A stretch of DNA of 64,000 bases, taken from the NCBI RefSeq assembly GCF_035575815.1, contig NZ_DATLXO010000088.1, positions 1 to 64,000 of the forward strand. The letters run 5' to 3'. Of the stretch, positions 53,615 through 62,561 are shown piece after piece; the stretch's first letter is position 1, and every line of letters begins with the position of its first letter. The position numbers and the translations under genes are program-made. The notes beneath the pieces are model-generated. The model was not told the origin of the DNA, ran no database searches, and saw only the letters and a list, made by a program, of their open reading frames with translations. Source of the DNA: Iamia sp035575815. Its GTDB lineage: Bacteria; Actinomycetota; Acidimicrobiia; Acidimicrobiales; Iamiaceae.

Positions 53615-53866
53615 TCACGTGTCGCCAACCCCGGGGTCGATCTCGGCGACGATGCGCTCGACGTCGACCCGGGCCCCGTCGATGCGACCGCGGCACCAGC
53701 GGATGAGCAGCGCGGCGCGGGCGACCTTCTGGGTGAGCACGTCGACGTCGACGGCGTCGTCCTCGATCTCGGCCAGGATCGCCTCCAGCTCGGCCATGGC
53801 GTCGGCGTAGCGCGTCGGCTCGGGGCCGGCAGCGGTCGCCGCGGTCAGGGGCTCCTGGTCAGCCAT
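53615..53866 (-). CDS. xseB: Exodeoxyribonuclease VII small subunit
   Basis: An 83-residue XseB from ATG 53866: ADAMAELEAILAEIEDDAVD and LTQKVARAALLIRWCRGRID, the coiled-coil helix pair that docks on XseA. An ATG at 53884 is also possible and would add six residues. It overlaps the xseA stop by 8 nt, so the two subunits are made together. The exonuclease degrades single-stranded DNA from both ends. Confidence 0.9.
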   Translation of the reverse strand: MADQEPLTAATAAGPEPTRYADAMAELEAILAEIEDDAVDVDVLTQKVARAALLIRWCRGRIDGARVDVERIVAEIDPGVGDT

Positions 53867-55325
53867 CTGATGATCCTGGCCCATCAGACGAGGCCGGGTC
53901 GCGATCCGCGGCGGGCTCGACGCGGCTGCGCACCCGACCGTCGGCCACGACGGTCACCAGCGCATCACCGGCCGTGACGTCGCCCGGTCCTCGGACCAGG
54001 GCGCCGTCGGCCCGGTAGGTGATCGACCACCCTCGCGCCAGGGCCAGCACCGGGTCGGCGGCGCGGACCCGCGCCTCGAGCCCGCTGAGATCGCGCCGGT
54101 GCCGGTCGAGGGTCGGTCCCGGTCGTCGGACGAGGCGGGTCACGGCGGCCGTCACCAGCCGGTCGGCCCCGGTGACGTCACGGCGGACCTCACGGCCCAC
54201 GGCCGCAGCCGTGACGTCGAGCCGGCGGGTCGCGGTGGCGAGGGCGCCGGGACCGGCCCGGCGGGCGCGGGCGGCAGCCGTGGCGACCTGGGCGTCGCCG
54301 GCGCGCAGCGCGGCACCGGTCACCGACGCTCCGTGCCGGGCGGTCACGGCCAGGCGGTGCGCGTGACCGTCGATGGCCCGGCGCGCCCCGTTGGCCACCG
54401 CCTCCCACAGAGCCTCGGCCCGGTCGCGGGCGAGGGCCACGAGGCTGACGACCTCGGTCGCCGCCGCCGTCGGCGTGGGAGCCGACGTGTGGGCGACGCG
54501 GTCGACCACGCTGTCGTCGATGTGGTGACCGATGCCGGCGATGATCGGGACCGGGCACGTCGCCACCGCCCGGGCGATCACCTCGCTGTCGAAGGAGGCC
54601 AGCTCGACGCGCGAGCCGCCGCCGCGCACGAGGAGCACGAGGTCAGCTCCGGCGGCCGCGACCGCGACGAGGGCGGCGGGGATCGTGGTCAGGGCCTCGG
54701 GTCCTTGTGTGCGCGCGTCGACCTCGACGACGAGGTGGTCGAGGCCGGCTCGCTCGAGCACCCGGCGCACGTCGCCGTGGGCCGCGCTGCCGATGCTCGT
54801 GACCAGGCCGACCCGCTCGGGCATGACCGGCAGCGGGTGGCTGGCGTTGCGGTCGAGGAGCCCCTCGCCGTCGAGGGCGGCGAGCACCGCGGCCCGGTCG
54901 GCCGCCAGGCGGCCGAGCGTGTACTCCGGGTCGATACCGGTCATCTGGAGCTGGGCCCGGCCGCCGGGAGCCCACCACCGGACCCGCCCGCGGATGCGGA
55001 CGTCGACGCCGCTGTCCATGGTGCTCACCCGGATGCCGGAGCGGCGCAGCTCGGCGTTCACCCGCTTGCGGTCGCTCGCCCAGAGCACCACCGGCAGCAC
55101 GGCGTTCGGCCGCGCCCCCGGAGGGGCGGGCTCGATGAGGTCGAAGTACAGGTGCGGGCGGTTGCGGCGGGCGTCGCCGGGAGGCGGGAGGCCACGGATC
55201 TCGCCCCGGACCCACACCTCGCCGGGGAAGGCCTGCTCGACCACGGCGCCCACGGCGCGCGCCAGGTCACCAACGGTCCACGTCGGATCGGCGACGTCGT
55301 CGGGTCCGAACAGCGCGTCCTGCAC
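53859..55325 (-). CDS. xseA: Exodeoxyribonuclease VII large subunit
   Basis: A 488-residue nuclease. The N-terminal OB-fold has WTVGDLARAVGAVVEQAFPG and VWVRGEIRGLP. The catalytic core has MPERVGLVTSIGSAAHGDV, VLLVRGGGSRVELASFDSEV and PVPIIAGIGHHIDDSVVDRV with AHTSAPTPTAAATEVV. The C-terminal coiled coil is Ala/Arg-rich, and it ends with a DPASSDGPGSSDG tail. It is about 40 residues longer than E. coli XseA. The GTG at 55325 is 7 nt after a -10 TACCGT (plus 55333-55338); a longer frame upstream has no homology. Confidence 0.92.
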   Translation of the reverse strand: MQDALFGPDDVADPTWTVGDLARAVGAVVEQAFPGEVWVRGEIRGLPPPGDARRNRPHLYFDLIEPAPPGARPNAVLPVVLWASDRKRVNAELRRSGIRVSTMDSGVDVRIRGRVRWWAPGGRAQLQMTGIDPEYTLGRLAADRAAVLAALDGEGLLDRNASHPLPVMPERVGLVTSIGSAAHGDVRRVLERAGLDHLVVEVDARTQGPEALTTIPAALVAVAAAGADLVLLVRGGGSRVELASFDSEVIARAVATCPVPIIAGIGHHIDDSVVDRVAHTSAPTPTAAATEVVSLVALARDRAEALWEAVANGARRAIDGHAHRLAVTARHGASVTGAALRAGDAQVATAAARARRAGPGALATATRRLDVTAAAVGREVRRDVTGADRLVTAAVTRLVRRPGPTLDRHRRDLSGLEARVRAADPVLALARGWSITYRADGALVRGPGDVTAGDALVTVVADGRVRSRVEPAADRDPASSDGPGSSDG

Positions 55326-55404
55326 GGGGCGCACGGTACGGGGCCGCCTGGCGGCCGTCGACCTCCGGCGACTCGCGGCGGGCCGGGAGCGGGGGCGCGC
55401 GACC

Positions 55405-56085
55405 ATGGAGCCCATGGTCGACCTGTTGGAACACTGGCTCGGTGTCGTGCGGAGCGTGGCCCGCGGGTCCGGGCCATGGCTGGCGTTCAACGCCGTGCTG
55501 GCCACGATCCCCGCCGTGTTGGCCGTTGGACTGTTCCACCGACCAAGGGCCCGCACGCCGCTGTGGTGGGCCGGCGTGGCGGCCTTCGTCGTGTTCCTGC
55601 CCAACGCCCCCTACGTGATCACCGACCTGATCCACCTCCGGGGGATGATCGACGCCAACCCGGGCTCGCCGGGATCGGGCCTTGTGCCGGCGGGGGCGCT
55701 GGCGGCCCTGGTGCTGTGGGGCCTCGGGAGCTACGCGGTCTGCCTGGCCCAGCTCGATCGCGTCCTCCGACGCGGCCGGGGTGCGCCGCATCGCTCGCTC
55801 ATCCGCGGTTGTGTGCACGTGGCGTGCGGCTTCGGCGTCGTCTTGGGTCGCGTCCCTCGGTTGCACTCCTGGCACCTGGTCACGCGCCCTCGCGACACCG
55901 TCGACGGCATCGTCTCGCTCTTCCACCCGTTGGCCGCGCCGTTGATCCTGGCGCTGGCGGTCGCCTTCGCCCTCGGCGCCGCCGCCCTCACCGCGGTGGC
56001 CCGGGCCGCGACCGAGCGCACCGTGGAGCTGGCGACCGCCGCCCGAGGCCTGATCGCGGGTCGGGCGGGCGGCGCTCGGGCTTGA
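55405..56085 (+). CDS. DUF1361-family membrane protein
   Basis: A 226-residue polytopic membrane protein. The family's hallmark is here as FVVFLPNAPYVITDLIHLRG and GFGVVLGRVPRLHSWHLVTR. About five transmembrane segments are seen (PWLAFNAVLATIPAVLAVGL, ALAALVLWGLGSYAVCLAQL, PLILALAVAFALGAAALTAV and others). The role is unknown. ATG 55405 and ATG 55414 are both possible. It is divergent from xseA. Confidence 0.82.
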   Translation: MEPMVDLLEHWLGVVRSVARGSGPWLAFNAVLATIPAVLAVGLFHRPRARTPLWWAGVAAFVVFLPNAPYVITDLIHLRGMIDANPGSPGSGLVPAGALAALVLWGLGSYAVCLAQLDRVLRRGRGAPHRSLIRGCVHVACGFGVVLGRVPRLHSWHLVTRPRDTVDGIVSLFHPLAAPLILALAVAFALGAAALTAVARAATERTVELATAARGLIAGRAGGARA

Positions 56086-56237
56086 GCGGGCGCCGCGGCC
56101 GATCGTTCCCTGCCCCTGGTGCCAGCCACGAACAGGCCGTAGCCTTCGCTCGCCGATCGGGTTCCGGATGACATCGGCGGGCGACCAGCTCCGGCGATGT
56201 TCGGCCTCAGCGACGAACGACAGCAGGGACGACCCGG

Positions 56238-58058
56238 ATGCCTCACCTCAAGACTCGATGGATGGTCGCAGTCTTGGCCCTCGTGCTGGCGGCGCTGGCG
56301 GCGTGCGAGCTGCCGCTGGAGGAGCCGGGGGAAACCTCGACGATCTCCCGGGTGAGCTCCACCACCGCGGACGGGTGGCGCTACGACTTCTACCGCAACA
56401 CGGCGTACCCGTGTTCGATCAGCGGCTACCAGACCTTCATGATCGCCACCCGGGTCGCGTCGTCGGCGACGGACACCAGTCCGCTGTGGGTGTACATGCA
56501 CGGCGGCGGGGTGGGGTTCTTCTCGCCCGACGGCGAGCCGCGACCGGGCGCCATGTGGAAGGTGGAGGAGGACGCGGACGAGCTGCGGGACCAGCTCCAG
56601 AAGGGTGTCTTGTTGAGCCGGGTCAGGGCCGAGCCGGTCGGGTTCCGGCTGATGGCCACGTCGATGTGCAACCACGACATCTACGGCGGTCCCGACATCG
56701 CGGATCCGAACAACCCCAACACGACCCCCGACGGCGAGACCCGGACGGTCAACGGCCTCTTCGCGACCAAGGCGGCCGTCGAGTTCACCCGGGACCTGTA
56801 CCCGACGAACGACTACTTCCTCCACGGCACCAGTGCCGGGTCCTACGGCTCCTACCACGTGTCCTGGGCCCTCGAGCAGCAGGGCCTCCCGCCGACCGGG
56901 ATCGTCGCCGACTCCGGCGTGCTCAACCAGGCCTGGCAGGAGGCCCATCCGGACGAAGACAGATGCGCACCGACCGAGGACGCCCGGGCCGAGATCGCCA
57001 AGCGACTCCACCCCGACATCATCGAGCCGGACAACTCGCCCGACCGCCTGGTCTCGGACGGCCGGCTCACCGTCCCTGTCCTGCAGGTGTGGAGCTCCGG
57101 GGACTTCCTCGGCTGCGGCCTCCAGCCCATGGAGTGTCCGCTTCCCGACGGCTCGACGAGGACGATGGGCTCGGTCGACTGCATGAACGAGCCCCTGCGC
57201 GCCGCCATCGCTGCGCAGGGCGAGGCCAGCCGCTCGCTGAGCATGCGCCTCTGCGTCGACCGGCCGGCGACGCCTGCGCCTTGTGACACCCACGTGCCGA
57301 CGGCACGCCCGCTTTCGCCCAACACCGAACCGCCCTGGCCGGCGGACTTCACCGTTCCCATCATGGAGTGGGTCCGGGACCGCCAGGCCGACGAGGAGCC
57401 ACCGGTTCCGCCCGGGCCGAGCCCCGAGGAGCGGTTCGTGGCCGCGGCCTACGACGACTTCTTGGACCGGGAGCCGACCGACGCCGAGCGCGACGAGGCG
57501 GCCACCGGGCTCGAACGGGGCACGCGCACCCGCGCCGACGTCGTCGGTGAGCTTGCACTCTCCGAGGAGGGCGTCGGAATCGCCGTCGACGGTCTGTACC
57601 AGGCCAGCCTGGGTCGTCCCTCGGATCCGGGCGGGAGGGCCTTCTGGACCGAGCGCATCCGCTCGGGCCGTGCGACCGTGGCCGAGGTCGCGGCGCAGCT
57701 CTACGCGTCCGACGAGCACTTCGGAGGTCTCGGGGAGGGAGACGCCCGGGTCTGGGTCGGGGCGCTCTATCGCCAGGTCCTCGACCGGGAGCCCGACGCT
57801 GCGGGGCTCGACCACTGGTCACCGCAGGCCGCCCGCGGCGACCGCATCGGCGTCGCTCGCGCCATCGTCGTCGACTCCCTCGAGTCACGGCGGCGCCGCG
57901 TGACCGTGCTCTATCAGGAGCTGCTCGACCGGAGTCCTGATGCCGGCGGTCTCGACCACTGGGCCGAGGGGCTCCGCCAAGACGGCGACCTCGGCGTCGC
58001 GACCGATCTTGCGGCCGGTCACGAGTACTTCGAACGGGCCCAGGACCGTCCGCTCTGA
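56238..58058 (+). CDS. Exported esterase-like lipoprotein with DUF4214 repeats
   Basis: A 606-residue protein. The signal RWMVAVLALVLAALAACELP gives lipobox LAAC with Cys23. Residues 60 to 375 are an alpha/beta hydrolase resembling pectin acetylesterases: LWVYMHGGGVGFFSPDGEPR, then the nucleophile Ser in FLHGTSAGSYGSYHVSWALE (GTSAG). From residue 395 there are about four DUF4214 units (FVAAAYDDFLDREPTDAERD, VDGLYQASLGRPSDPGGRAF, VGALYRQVLDREPDAAGLDH, VTVLYQELLDRSPDAGGLDH), a module of surface and secreted proteins. The combination is unusual. Substrate unknown. No partner gene is adjacent. Confidence 0.85.
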   Translation: MPHLKTRWMVAVLALVLAALAACELPLEEPGETSTISRVSSTTADGWRYDFYRNTAYPCSISGYQTFMIATRVASSATDTSPLWVYMHGGGVGFFSPDGEPRPGAMWKVEEDADELRDQLQKGVLLSRVRAEPVGFRLMATSMCNHDIYGGPDIADPNNPNTTPDGETRTVNGLFATKAAVEFTRDLYPTNDYFLHGTSAGSYGSYHVSWALEQQGLPPTGIVADSGVLNQAWQEAHPDEDRCAPTEDARAEIAKRLHPDIIEPDNSPDRLVSDGRLTVPVLQVWSSGDFLGCGLQPMECPLPDGSTRTMGSVDCMNEPLRAAIAAQGEASRSLSMRLCVDRPATPAPCDTHVPTARPLSPNTEPPWPADFTVPIMEWVRDRQADEEPPVPPGPSPEERFVAAAYDDFLDREPTDAERDEAATGLERGTRTRADVVGELALSEEGVGIAVDGLYQASLGRPSDPGGRAFWTERIRSGRATVAEVAAQLYASDEHFGGLGEGDARVWVGALYRQVLDREPDAAGLDHWSPQAARGDRIGVARAIVVDSLESRRRRVTVLYQELLDRSPDAGGLDHWAEGLRQDGDLGVATDLAAGHEYFERAQDRPL

Positions 58059-58127
58059 TCCCCGACCGTCACGGCAACCGGGTTCGCCCGTGAGCCCCCT
58101 CGGCGGCGCCGGTGCTGGTGCCGGCGG

Positions 58128-60101
58128 TCAGACCTGGGTGACCGGCAGCAGATCCCCGGTCGGGCCGGCGGCGGCGTCCGGGGTGGCAGCGTCGGCCACG
58201 CGAGGCGAGGTCGGGGCCTCCCCCCGGAGAAGGGCCCGGTAGAGGTCCGCGTAGAGGCCATCGACGGCGAGGAGCGACGAGTGGCGGCCCCGCTCGACGA
58301 TGTGGCCGTTCTCGAGCACGACGATGAGGTCGGCGTCGACGATGGTCGAGAGGCGGTGGGCGATGACGAGAGCGGTGCGGCCCGCCAGGGCGTGGGCGAG
58401 GGCGTCTTGGATCGCGGCCTCGTTCTCGGTGTCGAGGTGGCTGGTGGCCTCGTCGAGGATGACGATGCGCGGGTCCTTCAAGAGCATGCGGGCAATGGCG
58501 AGGCGCTGCTTCTCACCGCCCGACATGCGGTAGCCCCGCTCGCCCACGATGGTGGCGTACCCGTCCGGGAGCGAGGCGATGGCGTCGTGGATGCGCGCCG
58601 CCCGGCACGCGTCGATCAGCTCCGCGTCGGTGGCGCCGGGCCGGGCGTAGCGGAGGTTCTCGGCGATGGACTCGTGGAACAGGTGCGGGTCCTGGGTCAC
58701 CACGCCGATGGCCGCGCGCAGGGTGTCCTGGGTGAGGTCCCGCACGTCGGTGCCATCGACCCGCACCGCCCCGCCGGTGACGTCGTAGAGGCGCGGCACC
58801 AGGCTGGCCAGCGTGCTCTTGCCGGCCCCGGACGGGCCGACGAGGGCGACGGTCTGACCGGGCTCGATGGTGAGGACCAGGTCGTGGAGGATCTCCTGGG
58901 AGGCCTGGTCGTTGAGGGCCAGGCCGGCCTCGGCCTCGAGCGAGGCGATCGACACGGTGGACGCCGCCGGGTACCGGAAGCTGAGGTGGTCGAGCTCGAC
59001 GCGCCCGCGGGGTTCTTCGAGGTCGATGGCGCCCGGGCGGTCGTCGACGGCGCGGGGCGCGTCGAGGACCTCGAAGACCCGGTCGAAGGACACGAAGGCG
59101 GTCATGAGGTCGACCCGTGCGTTGGAGAGCTGGGTGAGCGGGGCGTAGATCTGGGCCACGAAGACGCCGAGGGCGATCAGGGTGCCGAGCGACATGGCGC
59201 CGGAGATCACGAGGCGCCCGCCCAGCAGGTAGATCACGGCGGTGCCGACCGCTCCGACCAGCGTGAGGGCGGTGAGGAACGTGCGGCTGTACATCGCCGA
59301 GCGCACGCCGATGTCGCGCACCCGGGCCGCCCGCTGGGTGAACCCCGCGCTCTCGTGGTCAGCGCGCCCGAAGAGCTTCACCAGCGTGGCCCCCGAGACG
59401 TTGAAGCGCTCGGTCATGGTGGTGTTCATCGAGGCGTTGAGGTCGAACGACTCGCGGGTGATCGACTGCAGGCGGCGGCCGATGCGCTTGGCCGGGAGGA
59501 CGAAGACGGGGAGCAGCACGAGGCTGATCAGCGTGAGGCGCCACTCGAGCAGCGCCATGGCCGTGAGGGTGGTGCCCAGGACGATGATGTTGGAGACCAC
59601 CGAGCCGAGGGTCTGGGTGACGGCGCGCTGGGCGCCGATGACGTCGTTGTTGAGCCGGGAGATGAGCGCCCCGGTCTGGGTGCGGGTGAAGAAGGCCACT
59701 GGCATCTGCTGCACGTGGTCGAACAGCGCGGCGCGCAGGTCGTAGATCAGGCCTTCGCCGATGGTGGATGACAGCCACCGCTCGACGAGCGAGAACCCGG
59801 CGATGGCGAAGGCGGCGAGGGCCATGCCCAGTGCGCAGAGGGTGAGCAGCCGGCTGTCGGCCGCACCGCCCCCGTTGGTCTGGGGCAGGGCGTCGTCGAC
59901 GATGCGCTTGATGAGCAGCGGCGTGGCCAGGCCGAGGAGCGCCTCCACGACGATCACGCCGAGGAACCAGCCCGTCCGGGTGCGGTAGGGGTGGGCGAAG
60001 GCCCAGACGCGCCGAATGAGACCCGAGTCGAGGTGGGCCCCGCTGATCGCGGACGGATCGGAGCGGGACATCCCCCAGAGGATGGAAGGTCCCTGGCGCA
60101 T
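58128..60101 (-). CDS. ABC exporter (fused membrane and ATPase domains)
   Basis: A 657-residue MsbA/multidrug-type half-transporter. Six membrane helices lie in residues 30 to 330. The nucleotide-binding domain has Walker A ALVGPSGAGKSTLASLVPRL, the Q-loop GVVTQDPHLFHESIAENLRY, signature YRMSGGEKQRLAIARMLLKD, Walker B IVILDEATSHLDTENE and the His switch LVIAHRLSTIVDADLIVVL. It has a 25-residue insert with LEAEAGLALNDQASQ before the Walker A. The ATG at 60101 follows TAGCCT by 9 nt. It probably works as a homodimer; the substrate is unknown. Confidence 0.92.
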   Translation of the reverse strand: MRQGPSILWGMSRSDPSAISGAHLDSGLIRRVWAFAHPYRTRTGWFLGVIVVEALLGLATPLLIKRIVDDALPQTNGGGAADSRLLTLCALGMALAAFAIAGFSLVERWLSSTIGEGLIYDLRAALFDHVQQMPVAFFTRTQTGALISRLNNDVIGAQRAVTQTLGSVVSNIIVLGTTLTAMALLEWRLTLISLVLLPVFVLPAKRIGRRLQSITRESFDLNASMNTTMTERFNVSGATLVKLFGRADHESAGFTQRAARVRDIGVRSAMYSRTFLTALTLVGAVGTAVIYLLGGRLVISGAMSLGTLIALGVFVAQIYAPLTQLSNARVDLMTAFVSFDRVFEVLDAPRAVDDRPGAIDLEEPRGRVELDHLSFRYPAASTVSIASLEAEAGLALNDQASQEILHDLVLTIEPGQTVALVGPSGAGKSTLASLVPRLYDVTGGAVRVDGTDVRDLTQDTLRAAIGVVTQDPHLFHESIAENLRYARPGATDAELIDACRAARIHDAIASLPDGYATIVGERGYRMSGGEKQRLAIARMLLKDPRIVILDEATSHLDTENEAAIQDALAHALAGRTALVIAHRLSTIVDADLIVVLENGHIVERGRHSSLLAVDGLYADLYRALLRGEAPTSPRVADAATPDAAAGPTGDLLPVTQV

Positions 60102-60190
60102 GGCCGGATCAGGCTACGGGCGTCCTGCCCCGACGCGATGGGTCCTAGCGCCCTTCGGGCCCGAGCCGGTGGCCGCTCCCGGCGGGCCGA

Positions 60191-60637
60191 TCAGTCGCCG
60201 CACTCCTCTTGGGTGAACGAGACGATCCGTTGAGTGTCGCCGCCGAGCTCCCCGGATTCGCCGCCACCGCCGAGCAGCGCCAGCATGCCGGGCAGCTCGG
60301 TGCCCAGCTCGAGGGCGGTGGACGCCCCCTCGACGCGGGTCCGTATCTTCTCGGTCGAGGTGCTCAGTGATGCGGCCTCACCTTCGATCTCCTCGGGCGC
60401 CGCGCCCAGCATCGCCTCGAAGCTGTCGACGAAGGAGAGGACCTCGGTCTTGACCTGTGGGACGTCGTCGTCGGAGGCCAGCCGGACGTCGCGGAGCTCG
60501 GCCAGGCGCTCCTGCACGGTGGCGACCTCCTGGCAGAACACGGAGGGTCCCGGGTCGGCGGCTTCATCCCCGCCGCAGGAGGCGAGGAACACCCCGCCCG
60601 CGAGGAGGACAGCAGTCAGGCGGCCTCTTCGCAACAT
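60191..60637 (-). CDS. Uncharacterised lipoprotein
   Basis: A 148-residue protein. The signal MLRRGRLTAVLLAGGVFLAS is followed by Cys21 (LASC lipobox). The mature part is a helical bundle (FCQEVATVQERLAELRDVRL, LSFVDSFEAMLGAAPEEIEG, LSTSTEKIRTRVEGASTALE) with a second Cys near the end. It is of the same kind as many short actinobacterial lipoproteins. Upstream GAGAGAGG is a fair ribosome site. It is adjacent to tRNA-Ser on the same strand. Confidence 0.78.
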   Translation of the reverse strand: MLRRGRLTAVLLAGGVFLASCGGDEAADPGPSVFCQEVATVQERLAELRDVRLASDDDVPQVKTEVLSFVDSFEAMLGAAPEEIEGEAASLSTSTEKIRTRVEGASTALELGTELPGMLALLGGGGESGELGGDTQRIVSFTQEECGD

Positions 60638-60697
60638 GACCGGTCCTCTCTCGCAGGCGAACAGCCCGCGCCCGTGTGCGGGGCCGGGTCTCGGAGC

Positions 60698-60783
60698 GGA
60701 GGGTGTGGGATTTGAACCCACGGTGGCTGTGACACCACAACGGTTTTCGAGACCGTCCCATTCGTCCGCTCTGGCAACCCTCC
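60698..60783 (-). tRNA. tRNA-Ser (CGA)
   Basis: An 86-nt class II tRNA on the minus strand. The acceptor GGAGGGT pairs with ACCCTCC, the discriminator is G and no CCA is encoded. The anticodon loop is CTCGAAA (anticodon CGA) on stem ACGGT/ACCGT. A long variable arm (TTGTGGTGTCACAGCCACC) and T-loop TTCAAAT are present. Confidence 0.95.
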
Positions 60784-60814
60784 ACCAACAACGCTAGCCG
60801 CTTGGGCGTGGCCT

Positions 60815-61459
60815 TCAGCCGTCGGAGCGCACCACCGGACGTGGGCGTGGGCCGATCTCGAGGTCGTCCCACGCCACGCCGGGGGCGGTGCTACGGAGCC
60901 CGACCTGGCGGCCGGCGATCCACCGCCCGCGAGCCGAGACGACGAGGTTCCCGTCGACCCGGACGTCGATCCGGTTGGCGTCGAACCGGACGTCGACACC
61001 GGCTCCGTCGGGGACGGTCGCCCGGGCCCGGCTGACGACGGTCGCCTCCCCGTCGGACGTGTAGCCGATCTCGAGGGGGCCCCCGGCCGGTGGCACGGCG
61101 GCGAACCAGTACCGCTCCGCGCCTTCGGCGCGGAGGATCAGCCCCCAGCCCGCCGTCGGACCGGCCGCGGTCACCAGGATGCGGCCTTCGTGTCTGGTGT
61201 GTTCGGCGAGGGCGAGGGCGGGGGCGTCGGGCTTGGCCTCGGTGGCCACGAGCCGGCCGTCGCGGATCGCGAGCCCGCCGGAGACCACGTCGAGGCCGCG
61301 GGGCATACCGGGGGCACCGCCGTCGAAGGAGAACCGAACCCGGCGCTCGGGGTCGCGAACCGCCCCCTCGCGCCCGAAGACGACCCCAAGAAGCGACACG
61401 AGCCCGAGACCCAGGACGACGATGGCGGCGGTGCCGAGGAGGTAACGGGTGCGGCTCAA
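60815..61459 (-). CDS. Membrane-anchored LamG/DUF1080-like protein
   Basis: A 214-residue protein. The N-terminal helix YLLGTAAIVVLGLGLVSLLG (about residues 6 to 25) is a signal anchor. The remainder is beta-rich with GRILVTAAGPTAGWGLILRA, ERYWFAAVPPAGGPLEIGYT, VRFDANRIDVRVDGNLVVSA and VGLRSTAPGVAWDDLEIGPR, the pattern of concanavalin-like or 3-keto-disaccharide hydrolase (DUF1080) jelly rolls. No catalytic residue is evident. The start is a TTG at 61459. It may be a surface carbohydrate-binding protein. Confidence 0.65.
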   Translation of the reverse strand: MSRTRYLLGTAAIVVLGLGLVSLLGVVFGREGAVRDPERRVRFSFDGGAPGMPRGLDVVSGGLAIRDGRLVATEAKPDAPALALAEHTRHEGRILVTAAGPTAGWGLILRAEGAERYWFAAVPPAGGPLEIGYTSDGEATVVSRARATVPDGAGVDVRFDANRIDVRVDGNLVVSARGRWIAGRQVGLRSTAPGVAWDDLEIGPRPRPVVRSDG

Positions 61460-61523
61460 CCCGCCCCGTCCGGGGGGGTCACAGGGCGTGGGATGGGCCG
61501 CCGTTGTCCTCGTCGCCAGCGGC

Positions 61524-62027
61524 TCAGAGGGTGCGCCGGGTCGCGAAGAAGGCGCCGAGCAGCGCGGCGGCCTCGTCGGCGCGGATGCCGGCGGTCACCT
61601 CCGAGGTGTGGTTGAGTCGCACGTCGACGGCGAGGTTGTAGAGCGACCCGGTCGCACCGGCGCGAGGGTCGGCGGCGCCGAAGACCAGGCGCCCGACCTG
61701 GGCGGCCCACGCTGCGCCGGCGCACATCGGACAGGGCTCGAGCGTCACCACCAGGGTCGCGGCCCGCAGGCGCCGGTCGCCGAGCACGGCCGCCGCGTCG
61801 CGCAGGGCCAGCACCTCGGCGTGGGCGGTGGGATCCCCGGTGCGCTCGCGCTCGTTGCCGCGCCGGGCGACGACCCGACCCTTGACCACGACGATCGCGC
61901 CCACCGGCACCTCGCCGGCCTCACCGGCGGCCCGAGCCTCGTCGAGGGCGAGGCCCATGAGCTCATGATCGGACAGGAGCACGACGGGCTCCGGGCCCGG
62001 AACGGCCGGGTCCTCGTCGGGGGTCAC
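61524..62027 (-). CDS. tadA: tRNA-specific adenosine deaminase
   Basis: A 167-residue cytidine-deaminase-fold enzyme that makes inosine at position 34 of tRNA-Arg. Zn ligands and catalytic Glu are in DPTAHAEVLALRDAAAV (HAE) and VTLEPCPMCAGAAWAAQVGR (PCxxC). Residues 100 to 130 contain FGAADPRAGATGSLYNLAVD, specific to TadA. I chose GTG 62027, because the -10 TACGGT (plus 62036-62041) stands 8 nt before it; a longer frame begins at ATG 62102 but has no family similarity there. Confidence 0.92.
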   Translation of the reverse strand: MTPDEDPAVPGPEPVVLLSDHELMGLALDEARAAGEAGEVPVGAIVVVKGRVVARRGNERERTGDPTAHAEVLALRDAAAVLGDRRLRAATLVVTLEPCPMCAGAAWAAQVGRLVFGAADPRAGATGSLYNLAVDVRLNHTSEVTAGIRADEAAALLGAFFATRRTL

Positions 62028-62186
62028 GGCGGCCGACCGTACCGGGACGATCGACGGGCGGCCCGACCCTGCGGTCGAGCGGAGGTCGACGGCGGCCGTC
62101 ATGTCCCGTCGACGGTCGATCTGCCACCGTCTCGGCCGGCCTCGACGAGCGGGCGGTGCGGATCGTGGCCGGAGATCGGCCCGGGT

Positions 62187-62545
62187 TCAGGCGCTGATCG
62201 AGACGACCTCGACCGCGGGGCAACGCTCGTCCAGTCGACCGATGTCCTCGGTGTCGACCGTGGCGATCACCGCGTCGCCGGCGAGGTCGGCCGCCGCGAC
62301 GAGGAACGCATCGACGGCCAGCTCCGACCCCGCCCCGACGGCCTCGAGGAGGTGACCGGCGCGGATCGCCACCTCTCAGCGTCGACGGAGCGGACACCGA
62401 CCCTCTCCCGCCGCAGGACCGAGAAGACGGCCGCGTCGGCCGGTCGACCCCGGACGACCTCGGCGAGGATGGCGGCGACGGTGGTGACAACCTCTTCGCG
62501 CCGGCGTGCCGCGGCGGCGAGCAGCAGCACCTTCCGTCGGCGAGC
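62187..62545 (-). pseudogene. Dead PIN-domain (VapC-type) toxin
   Basis: The minus strand reads LLLAAAARRREEVVTTVAAI and LAEVVRGRPADAAVFSVLRR, then after a frameshift at about 62372-62378 AIRAGHLLEAVGAGSELAVD, AFLVAAADLAGDAVIATVDT and EDIGRLDERC. These match the middle and end of a VapC-type PIN domain. The N-terminus with the first catalytic Asp is missing; only 15 nt separate it from the FtsX stop. Both the truncation and the frameshift make it non-functional. No antitoxin gene is adjacent. Confidence 0.65.
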
Positions 62546-62561
62546 GGGTGGTCCATCCGAT

